Below, in pieces: positions 1 to 4,933 of a stretch of DNA of 12,993 bases. The position numbers and the translations under genes are program-made. The notes beneath the pieces are model-generated. The model ran no database searches and was not told the origin of the DNA. It saw only the letters and a list, made by a program, of their open reading frames with translations. Within the stretch, counting starts at the first letter, position 1. Each line of letters starts with the position of its first letter. Source of the DNA: Solidesulfovibrio magneticus (GTDB lineage Bacteria > Desulfobacterota > Desulfovibrionia > Desulfovibrionales > Desulfovibrionaceae); NCBI GenBank assembly GCA_002482565.1, contig DLGG01000206.1:1-12993 (forward strand). Reading direction: 5' to 3'.

Positions 1-249
1 GCCGCCGATCAGCTCGACGAACACATCGATGTCCGGATTGGCCGCGAGCTTCACCGGGTCCTGGAACCAGTTCACGTTGGCGAGGTCGATGCCGCGATCC
101 CGCGTCCGGTCGCGCGCGGAGACGGCGCGCAGCGAAATGCGCCGACCGCAACGCACGGCGAGATCGTCGCCATGCTTGGCGAGGAGACGGACGACGGAGG
201 CACCGACGGTGCCGAGGCCGGCGAGACCCAGGCGAAGACTGGACTGCAT
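1..249 (-). CDS. hom: Homoserine dehydrogenase, N-terminal fragment (3' end outside window)
   Basis: The first 83 residues of an NAD(P)-dependent homoserine dehydrogenase, which reduces aspartate semialdehyde to homoserine on the way to threonine and methionine in the cytoplasm. The frame begins at an ATG (247-249) and stays open to the window edge. Residues 6-16 (RLGLAGLGTVG) are the Rossmann dinucleotide-binding glycine motif, and residues 80-83 (ELIGG) are the conserved segment after the next strand. No strong Shine-Dalgarno precedes the ATG; GGGAT is the nearest purine-rich stretch. The middle part, with SARDRTRDRGIDL and NWFQDP, reads more like alphaproteobacterial homoserine dehydrogenases than those I know from Desulfovibrio; that is recall, not a search. 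An 8-bp hairpin lies just upstream (278-298). The family call is firm; the symbol follows from it. Confidence 0.85.
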   Translation of the reverse strand, partial: MQSSLRLGLAGLGTVGASVVRLLAKHGDDLAVRCGRRISLRAVSARDRTRDRGIDLANVNWFQDPVKLAANPDIDVFVELIGG

Positions 250-277
250 CAGGACATCCCGGTTGGCGGGTCATGGC

Positions 278-298
278 CGCATGCCCGCAAGGCATGCG
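278..298. promoter_or_regulatory. Hairpin in the leader of hom
   Basis: A perfect 8-bp inverted repeat, CGCATGCC/GGCATGCG with loop CGCAA, lies about 30 bp upstream of the hom ATG. It could be a leader structure or an operator. There is no T-run, so it is unlikely to be an intrinsic terminator. No function can be assigned. Confidence 0.35.
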
Positions 299-402
299 AT
301 CGGGCCCAAGCCTATAGAGCCGGAATCGGCGGAGATAAAGGTGCGCCGACGAAAGGGGGTCATGCCACGACGGATTTGCCCGCCCGCCGCGACACCATGG
401 CC

Positions 403-771
403 TCACAATCGCGAGACCGGGTCGGCCAGCACCTGTTCGACGAATGCCGCCTTGGCCGCGCGATAGGCGTCCATCGGCCGGCCGTCGAAGCCGGCCTTCA
501 AGCCGTTGTAGTCAGCGACCAAGGCCGGATCGGCCCGCAGGGCGGCGACGAAGGTGCCGCCGTCCATGTCGCCGAGGGCGGCGTCGCAGAAGATGACGTC
601 CAAGGTTTCGCGGCGGGCCAGGGCCAGGGCTTCGGTCCCCGAAGAGGCGTGGCGCACGGCGAACATGCGCATGCGCTTGAAGAACTCCCGATCGATGCGG
701 GCATGGCCTTCGCTTGCGGTCACGATGAGCGGGGAGCGGAAGAGCGTGTCGGGCGTCATTGGCGCGGTCAT
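403..771 (-). CDS. Short receiver-like protein with atypical (GrpB-like) C-terminus
   Basis: 122 residues from the ATG at 769-771, chosen because GAGG lies 9 nt upstream and because the frame's longer extension only runs antisense to the peroxiredoxin. Residues 14-84 resemble the first half of a CheY-like receiver: a hydrophobic first strand (PLIVTAS), a helix with EFFKRMRMFAVRHASSG, and the strand-3 motif VIFCDAALGDMDG with the candidate phospho-acceptor Asp63. The acidic pair expected after strand 1 is replaced by TASEGH, and the conserved Thr/Ser and Lys of strands 4 and 5 are missing. From about residue 74 the sequence (LRADPALVADYNGLK, then AYRAAKAAFVEQVL) matches the pattern of GrpB/UPF0157 C-termini as I remember it. 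It could be a natural fusion, a decayed regulator, or an assembly artefact. A phosphorelay role is therefore doubtful. Confidence 0.6.
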   Translation of the reverse strand: MTAPMTPDTLFRSPLIVTASEGHARIDREFFKRMRMFAVRHASSGTEALALARRETLDVIFCDAALGDMDGGTFVAALRADPALVADYNGLKAGFDGRPMDAYRAAKAAFVEQVLADPVSRL

Positions 772-793
772 GGCCGAATCCTCGTCCTTTCGT

Positions 794-819
794 TGTGCGG
801 GGCGGGCTTGCCCCGCACA
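794..819. repeat. Strong GC hairpin upstream of the receiver-like gene
   Basis: TGTGCGGGGC pairs with GCCCCGCACA around the loop GGGCTT: 10 bp with no mismatch. It sits about 20 bp before the receiver-like start, in its leader if transcription begins further upstream. No T-tract follows on either strand, so it is not a classical terminator. It could be a leader structure or a dispersed extragenic repeat. Confidence 0.5.
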
Positions 820-1028
820 CACCGTATCGGCCGGCCCGGCGGATGCTTTAGGGCCTGCCCGGAGTCGGCGTTTCCCGGGCCTGGGCGGCTCGGGGAAAAA
901 CCTCCCCGCCTTCCGGTAGAGTACGAATCCGTTGCGCGCGTGGGGAAAATGCGCGCGGCGGCTTGCTCTCGCGTCCCGGAGTCGGTATGCATCGAACAAT
1001 ACCGTCAGTATCCTCGGATTCCATCGAG

Positions 1029-1048
1029 TATATTGATAGAACGGTTCT
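1029..1048 (+). promoter_or_regulatory. Possible -10 and palindromic operator ahead of the Sec-peroxiredoxin
   Basis: TATATT at 1029-1034 is a plausible -10 box in the only AT-rich stretch upstream of the gene; no good -35 is visible 17 nt before it. Directly downstream is an 11-nt perfect palindrome, AGAAC-G-GTTCT (1038-1048), between the -10 and the Shine-Dalgarno. A redox or peroxide regulator could bind here, but no known operator consensus is matched. Confidence 0.3.
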
Positions 1049-1060
1049 CGGAGGTTCAGT

Positions 1061-1789
1061 ATGCCGGAAGAAACGGTTGTCGGTTGCGCAAGGCCGACAG
1101 GTGGCGCTGTCCAGGAGCCGGGCGAAGCGGAGGCGACGCAGGCTCCCGACAAAGGGATCGTACAAAGGAGAGAACCTATGATCGCCGTTGGCAAACCGGC
1201 CCCGGATTTCACCGCGCCGGCGTTTTTCGAAGGGAAGTTCGTTTCCGTGCGTCTGTCGGAATACCTCGGCAAGTGGGTCATCCTGTGTTTCTACCCGGGT
1301 GATTTCACGTTTGTCTGAGCGACCGAAATTTCGGCGGTCGCCGAAAAGCATGCGGATTTCGTCAACCTCGGCGTGCAGGTCCTTTCCATGAGCACCGACA
1401 GCATGTTCGTCCACAAGATGTGGGTCGAACACGAATTGTCGAAAATGATAACGGCAAAGACGGTTCCCTTCCCCATGCTTTCGGATGCGGCAGGGAAGGT
1501 CGGCGAACTCTACGGCGTCTACGATCATGACGCCGGCGTCGATGTTCGCGGCAGGTTTCTTATCGATCCCGACGGGATCGTCCAGGGCTTCGAAGTCCTG
1601 GCCCCGCCCGTGGGGCGCAACGTGAGCGAGTCGCTGCGGCAGATACAGGCGTTCCAACTGGTGCGCGAGAGCAAGGGGAGCCGTGCCACGCCGTCGGGAT
1701 GGAGCGCCGGAAAGCCCGTCCTGAGCCCCGGTCCCGATCTGGTCGGCCGCGTCTGGGAGAACTGGAGCGTGAAAAACGCCTGCGACTGA
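1061..1789 (+). CDS. prxU: Selenocysteine-containing peroxiredoxin (UGA recoded at 1316-1318)
   Basis: A thiol/selenol peroxidase of the AhpC/Prx1 type that reduces hydrogen peroxide and organic hydroperoxides in the cytoplasm. The frame runs from ATG 1061 to TGA 1316-1318 and continues in the same frame to the true stop at 1787-1789: 242 residues, Sec86. The interrupted motif is FYPGDFTFV-U-ATE, where ordinary family members have FYPxDFTFVCPTE, so the TGA replaces exactly the peroxidatic Cys codon. Downstream are GVYD, GRFLIDPDG and the conserved PPVGRNVSE arginine region. The bacterial SECIS hairpin at 1329-1346 supports recoding. The usual resolving-Cys site (VCPA) reads TPSGW; a Cys is the second-last residue (241). 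GGAGG lies 6 nt before ATG 1061. A second in-frame ATG at 1178 also has GGAGAG. I chose 1061 because Cys9 in VGCARP seems conserved in relatives I recall. Selenoprotein genes selA-D would have to lie elsewhere. Confidence 0.9.
1319..1355 (+). promoter_or_regulatory. bSECIS element of the Sec-peroxiredoxin
   Basis: Within the coding region, just after the TGA, TTTCGGC (1329-1335) pairs perfectly with GCCGAAA (1340-1346) around the tetraloop GGTC. The upper stem-loop starts 10 nt after the TGA, close to the 11-nt distance of Escherichia coli fdhF, whose apical loop also contains GGUC. A short lower stem CCG/CGG (1323-1325 with 1353-1355) is possible. The bulged U of fdhF is not obvious. A competing 7-bp stem, GCGACCG/CGGTCGC (1319-1325 with 1335-1341), cannot form together with the first. 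The role expected is binding of SelB with Sec-tRNA to recode UGA. Confidence 0.8.
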
Positions 1790-1818
1790 TTGTTGTCGCG
1801 ACGCGAGCCCAAACGCAA

Positions 1819-1851
1819 GCCGCCCGCCGGGCGCAGGACCCGGCGGGCGGC
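1819..1851 (-). terminator. Hairpin terminator between convergent prxU and gap
   Basis: A 13-bp perfect stem, GCCGCCCGCCGGG/CCCGGCGGGCGGC, with a 7-nt loop lies 30 bp after the peroxiredoxin stop and 30 bp after the gap stop. On the minus strand it is followed by a moderately T-rich tail (TTGCGTTTG). On the plus strand the tail is GAAAAG. It probably ends gap transcription and may block the convergent transcript. Confidence 0.65.
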
Positions 1852-1881
1852 GAAAAGAAGCGCGATGGCGGCGCGTCGCCG

Positions 1882-2865
1882 TTACTTCGCGGCGACCATC
1901 TTGATCAGGCGCACGAGCTGGTTGGTGAAACCGGCCTCGTTGTCGTACCAGGCCAGGACCTTGCACAGCGTGCCGTCGAGCACCTGGGAGGCCTTGGCGT
2001 CGACCACGCCGCCGTGGGTGTCGCCCAGGAAATCGACGGACACCAGCGGCTCTTCCGTAAAGCCCATGTTCTCGCCCGAGGCCGCCTTGAGCGTGGCGAG
2101 CATGCCCGCCGTATCCGTGGGCTTTCCCAGTTCGCAGGTGAAATCCACCACCGAGACGTTGGGCGTGGGCACGCGGATGGACATGCCGTCCAGGCGGCCG
2201 GTCAGCGCCGGGATGACCTTGGTCACGGCGCGCGCCGCGCCCGTGGTCGTCGGAATCATGGACAGGGCGCAGGCCCGGGCCCGCCGCCAGTCCTTGTGCG
2301 AGCCGTCCAGGATGCGCTGGCTCATGGTGTAGGAGTGGATGGTGGTCATGAGCCCGTGCTTGATGCCGAAGGCGTCATTGAGGGCCTTGGCGATGGGGGC
2401 CAGGCAGTTGGTGGTGCAGGAGGCGTTGGAAATGATCTTGTGCGCGGGAGAAAGCTCGTGGTCGTTGACGCCCATGACGATGGTGACGTCCTCGTCCTTG
2501 CCCGGGGCGCTGATGATGACTTTTTTCGCGCCGGCGCGCATGTGCTTTTCGCAGGATTCGCGGTCCACGAACTTGCCCGTGGTCTCCACCACGTAGTCGC
2601 AGCCGCAATCGTTCCAGCGCCACTCGCCGCCGCCGTGGCGGGTGATCTTCACGGGCTTGCCGTTTACGCGCAGGCCCTCGTCGGTGGGCTCGACCGTGCC
2701 CGCGAAGCGGCCGTGCACGGAATCGTACTTGAGCAGGTGGGCAAGCTGGGCGTTGTCGGCCCTGGCATTGATGGCCGTGAGGGTGATCTCGGGGTCGTCG
2801 GCCACAAGCCGCGTCAGGTACCGGCCGATGCGGCCGAATCCGTTGATGCCGATGGTAACCGCCAT
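1882..2865 (-). CDS. gap: Type I glyceraldehyde-3-phosphate dehydrogenase
   Basis: A 327-residue cytoplasmic enzyme that converts glyceraldehyde 3-phosphate, phosphate and NAD(P)+ to 1,3-bisphosphoglycerate in glycolysis, or the reverse in gluconeogenesis. The N-terminal Rossmann motif is INGFGRIGR (residues 7-15). The catalytic motif SNASCTTNCLAP holds Cys150 and the catalytic His is His177 (TTIHSYT). The C-terminal signature WYDNEAGF is intact, and length is normal for the family. The segment after strand 2 reads AINARADN: the Asp that usually contacts the adenosine ribose in NAD-specific enzymes is Ala34, as in the NADP-preferring GapB pattern (AINASYD). Coenzyme preference is therefore uncertain. 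AGGAGG lies 7-8 nt before the ATG. The gene has its own promoter (2970-2999) and terminator, so it seems monocistronic. Confidence 0.97.
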   Translation of the reverse strand: MAVTIGINGFGRIGRYLTRLVADDPEITLTAINARADNAQLAHLLKYDSVHGRFAGTVEPTDEGLRVNGKPVKITRHGGGEWRWNDCGCDYVVETTGKFVDRESCEKHMRAGAKKVIISAPGKDEDVTIVMGVNDHELSPAHKIISNASCTTNCLAPIAKALNDAFGIKHGLMTTIHSYTMSQRILDGSHKDWRRARACALSMIPTTTGAARAVTKVIPALTGRLDGMSIRVPTPNVSVVDFTCELGKPTDTAGMLATLKAASGENMGFTEEPLVSVDFLGDTHGGVVDAKASQVLDGTLCKVLAWYDNEAGFTNQLVRLIKMVAAK

Positions 2866-2915
2866 ATGGGTGTCCTCCTGGGAAGCAGTGCGTGTCGGAT
2901 GCTGGAAACGGCCGC

Positions 2916-2956
2916 GCCCCGGCCCGGGGCCTCGGCGGACGGGTGGCGGCCCGTCC
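2916..2956 (-). promoter_or_regulatory. Two GC-rich hairpins in the gap 5' leader
   Basis: GCCCCGG-C-CCGGGGC (2916-2930) and GGACGGG/CCCGTCC around a 6-nt loop (2937-2956) lie between the predicted transcription start near 2963 and the gap start codon. Each has 7 perfect pairs. They may stabilise the mRNA or act in regulation; no known riboswitch is recognised. Confidence 0.4.
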
Positions 2957-2969
2957 GTGAGCGCGGCGC

Positions 2970-2999
2970 ATGATAGGCCGGGGGGCGGTTTTGTGTCAA
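2970..2999 (-). promoter_or_regulatory. Sigma-70 type promoter of gap
   Basis: On the minus strand, a perfect -35 TTGACA (2994-2999), an 18-nt spacer and a -10 TATCAT (2970-2975). The start would be near 2963, giving a leader of about 98 nt. It is the best promoter match I found on this strand. Confidence 0.75.
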
Positions 3000-3014
3000 C
3001 AAAACGTCGTTTTC

Positions 3015-3031
3015 GCCGGTTGGAAACCGGC
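3015..3031 (-). terminator. Possible terminator after the 204-residue exported protein
   Basis: GCCGGTT/AACCGGC with a 3-nt loop lies 25 bp after the stop codon of the minus-strand gene. It is followed on that strand by GAAAACGACGTTTT, so the T-tract is delayed. It is a weak terminator candidate just upstream of the gap promoter. Confidence 0.4.
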
Positions 3032-3056
3032 CGAAATCACGGGCTTTCCTGGCCGG

Positions 3057-3671
3057 TTACTGGGGCAGCAGCCAGGAGTCGTCCACGTCGAAGAGCGGAA
3101 ACGCCGGCTGGGGTTCGGGCGCGCCCTTGATCATGGCGTCGTAGCAGGCTTTTTCCCGATTCATGGCGCTGTTGTCGCTGACGCGGATGACGTTGCCCGA
3201 GGGCGAGTCGTCGCCGGTCAGTTCGAAATGTTCGAGCAGGACGTCAAGGCCCTTGTTTTTGTTGGCCCCGAAAACCCAGCGATAGCCCTTGTATTTCGAG
3301 CCCTTTGGGACGGGCAAGGGCTGGGGCACGCCGTAACGGTCGCTGAGCTGGCGCACGAGCTTGTCGAAAAGCGCCTTGGAGCCGTCCTTGTATTGCAGGC
3401 GCACCCGCTCCACCCGGTTCTGGGTGGCGCAGCCGCCCAAGATGACATAGCCGGCGGCAAAACCCTTGGTGGGCTTGAGGTTGGCCCGCACCAGCCAGGG
3501 CTTGTCCCAAAGCGGGGCGACCCGGGCCAGATCGAGGCGGTCGCGCAGATCTTCGGCGTTGGCCCCGATGGCGATGCCGGCGATCTGGCTGGGGGCGTCG
3601 GCGGCCCGGGCCGGGGCGGCGGCCAGGACAAGGGCTATGGCGAGGCAGGCGGACAGGACCAATGGGCGCAT
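3057..3671 (-). CDS. Exported protein of unknown function (204 aa)
   Basis: The start is the ATG at 3669-3671, because AAGGAG lies 6 nt upstream; the frame is open further but the extension lacks a signal. Residues 1-23 form a clear Sec signal peptide (MRP, hydrophobic core, AAPARA), so the mature protein is periplasmic. The mature part opens with a short GIAIG motif, then shows alternating strands with a LQYKDGSKALFDKLVRQLSDRYG segment split here as LQYKDG and LVRQLSDRYG, and a later ACYDAM helix. It has two Cys residues (in LGGCAT and KACYD) that could form a disulfide. The order of elements resembles the partial protein at the right end of the window (GLTWG, then FDGQAAYEKALAGLTRAYG). I do not recognise a named family. 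A palindrome overlaps its presumed promoter. Confidence 0.8.
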   Translation of the reverse strand: MRPLVLSACLAIALVLAAAPARAADAPSQIAGIAIGANAEDLRDRLDLARVAPLWDKPWLVRANLKPTKGFAAGYVILGGCATQNRVERVRLQYKDGSKALFDKLVRQLSDRYGVPQPLPVPKGSKYKGYRWVFGANKNKGLDVLLEHFELTGDDSPSGNVIRVSDNSAMNREKACYDAMIKGAPEPQPAFPLFDVDDSWLLPQ

Positions 3672-3722
3672 GGGCGGCTCCTTTTCCGAAGGGATGGCGT
3701 AACGGGTCCACCCAAAAAACCG

Positions 3723-3741
3723 CAATGCCGGGCATTGTCAA
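3723..3741 (-). promoter_or_regulatory. -35 box overlapped by a palindrome, upstream of the exported protein
   Basis: On the minus strand TTGACA (3736-3741) is a perfect -35 hexamer. It abuts a 15-nt perfect palindrome CAATGCC-G-GGCATTG (3723-3737) that fills the spacer. The -10 position reads TTTTTG, a poor match, which would fit a promoter that needs an activator. No regulator can be named. Confidence 0.4.
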
Positions 3742-3840
3742 GGCCGCGCCGCCCTTGCCTGGGGCCGCGCCATGGCGTAGGACAAAGCCTCGGTCATTTC
3801 CCGGGCGGTTTCGTCCGGTTCGATTTCAAGGAGAATGAGA

Positions 3841-4353
3841 ATGTCCAAAAAAGCCTTGTTGTTAGCCGCCCTGATCGTCAGCATGTCTTTCGGCACGCTG
3901 GCCGAAGCCGCTTCCAAGACCCCGACCCCGGTCCAGGCCCAGCCCCAGGCCCTCGCCGCCGCCGGCGGTACCGCCACCTTCGCCCACAGCTGGTCCGTCT
4001 ACACGGACAAGGAAAAGCGTTCCTTCCTGTTCGGCCTGGCCACGGCCGTGCGCCTGATGTGCACCGACCTCAGCACCCGCCAGAAGGACGCCAAGGGCGG
4101 ACCGGGCGTGGAGCAGACCTTCCGTGACTGCTTCAACGCCTACGCCGGCATGGACCCCGACGCCGTGGTTTCGGCCATGAACGCCCTGTATGCCGATCCG
4201 AAAAACGCCATGATCCCCATTGACGGGGCCTACATGATTTCGCTGATGAAGGTGCGCGGCGACAAAGTGGACGACATCATTGTCCAGGCCCGCAAGTACG
4301 GCGAAGGCCTCAAGAAAGAGATCGACCAGCAGCGTCAGAAAGGCGGCCAGTAG
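3841..4353 (+). CDS. Exported protein of unknown function (170 aa), possibly Rap1a/Tai-like
   Basis: The start is ATG 3841, not the in-frame ATG 6 nt earlier, because AAGGAG sits 7 nt before 3841 and only 1 nt before the other. Residues 1-23 are a signal peptide (hydrophobic LLLAALIVSM core, LAEAA cleavage region). A Pro/Ala/Gln-rich linker (26-45) follows, then a helical domain with Cys74 (VRLMCTD) and Cys97 (TFRDCFNAY), which could pair. The domain has KRSFLFGLATAVRLMC and, later, VVSAMNALYADP, a layout that recalls the Rap1a/Tai domain, though the motif match is loose. The C-terminus is a charged helix (LKKEIDQQRQK). It is divergent from the preceding minus gene. No strong promoter was seen; TTGCCT...TAGGAC near 3755-3783 is weak. 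Confidence 0.8.
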   Translation: MSKKALLLAALIVSMSFGTLAEAASKTPTPVQAQPQALAAAGGTATFAHSWSVYTDKEKRSFLFGLATAVRLMCTDLSTRQKDAKGGPGVEQTFRDCFNAYAGMDPDAVVSAMNALYADPKNAMIPIDGAYMISLMKVRGDKVDDIIVQARKYGEGLKKEIDQQRQKGGQ

Positions 4354-4370
4354 ACCCGGCGCGCGCCGCC

Positions 4371-4398
4371 TTGCCCCAGCCTCCGGGATGGTTATCTT
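4371..4398 (+). promoter_or_regulatory. Weak promoter candidate for the 75-residue gene
   Basis: TTGCCC (4371-4376), a 16-nt spacer and TATCTT (4393-4398); each hexamer matches consensus at 4 of 6 positions. It lies 62 bp before the start codon. Read-through from the preceding gene is an alternative, since no strong terminator separates them. Confidence 0.3.
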
Positions 4399-4459
4399 GG
4401 AAAGGTGAGCAGCGGTTTTTTGCCGCGAGCTTCCTGATCCTTGAGCCAAGGAGGCGCAT

Positions 4460-4687
4460 ATGTGGATATGGGTTGCGCGCTGGCTCGTCCGGCCCGGTCG
4501 GGAAGAAGCCGTCAGGCAGGCGGCGGAAAACGTCCGCCGGCATTGGCAGGAAGTCAGCCTGGACGTGGGTTTCGATCCGGCCAGGAACGTGACCGTGGCC
4601 GAAAGCGACAAGGAAATCCGGGTGGGCGTGAGCGAAGAGCTCGACGCCACGTTCCGCGAGGAACCCGGAGAATGGCGCTACTACTAG
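4460..4687 (+). CDS. Small protein of unknown function (75 aa)
   Basis: A 75-residue protein starting at ATG 4460 with AAGGAGG 6 nt upstream, so it is well supported as translated. The N-terminus MWIWVARWLVRPGR is hydrophobic and rich in Trp, but too short and too charged at its end to be a confident membrane helix. A predicted amphipathic helix (EEAVRQAAENVRRHWQEV) follows, then short strands rich in Val with acidic residues (VTVAESDKEIRVGV), and the chain ends EWRYY. There is no cysteine. A strong intrinsic terminator directly follows. No family is recognised. Confidence 0.75.
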   Translation: MWIWVARWLVRPGREEAVRQAAENVRRHWQEVSLDVGFDPARNVTVAESDKEIRVGVSEELDATFREEPGEWRYY

Positions 4688-4695
4688 ACAACCGC

Positions 4696-4733
4696 GACGG
4701 GGAGCCTGAAGATTCAGGCTCCCCGTCTTTTTT
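4696..4733 (+). terminator. Rho-independent terminator
   Basis: GACGGGGAGCCTG pairs with CAGGCTCCCCGTC (13 bp, extendable by two A-T pairs into the loop AAGATT) and is followed by TTTTTT (4728-4733). It begins 9 bp after the stop of the 75-residue gene. This is the clearest intrinsic terminator in the window. Confidence 0.95.
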
Positions 4734-4823
4734 GGCGACCGCTACGGTATCCTCATTCGCAACAACCCTGCGTGATTGGCCGGCGGCAGCGGTTCGTTGC
4801 CTCGCGCCTTCGCCTGGCGATGG

Positions 4824-4852
4824 TTGTCAGGGTGATAGCGTTTTTCTATGGT
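4824..4852 (+). promoter_or_regulatory. Sigma-70 promoter of the 160-residue exported protein
   Basis: TTGTCA (4824-4829), a 17-nt spacer and TATGGT (4847-4852). Predicted start near 4859, with a leader of about 75 nt. The -10 overlaps a small inverted repeat, TATG-N6-CATA (4847-4860), which could be an operator. Confidence 0.6.
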
Positions 4853-4933
4853 GTCACATATTTCGTTAGGCATTGTCCGAAGCCGGATGTCCGCTGCCGG
4901 CTGATCCAACGTCGACGTCACCAAGGAGGCTCC

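Larger units (their letters stand above)
772..1060. other. Intergenic region between the receiver-like gene and the peroxiredoxin
   Basis: 289 bp between divergent genes with no convincing ORF. It holds a 10-bp hairpin next to the receiver gene (794-819), several weaker GC-rich inverted repeats around 845-890 and 930-955, and an AT-richer end (985-1040) that probably contains the peroxiredoxin promoter. Confidence 0.6.

Noticed and set aside
772..1281. N-terminal extension of the receiver-like gene to an upstream start
   Set aside because: The extension is antisense to the peroxiredoxin and low in domain-like sequence; the ATG at 769-771 has a proper ribosome site.
1061..1789. Peroxiredoxin as a pseudogene or two separate genes
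   Set aside because: The stop is TGA exactly at the catalytic Cys codon, the frame is unbroken on both sides with conserved motifs, and a bSECIS hairpin follows.
1699..2973. Long plus-strand open frame opposite gap
   Set aside because: It is antisense to a clear GAPDH gene, has Gly/Val/His-rich composition without domains, and results from high GC content.
3835..3840. Earlier in-frame ATG for the 170-residue exported protein
   Set aside because: It lies 1 nt after the Shine-Dalgarno, too close; ATG 3841 has the correct 7-nt spacing.
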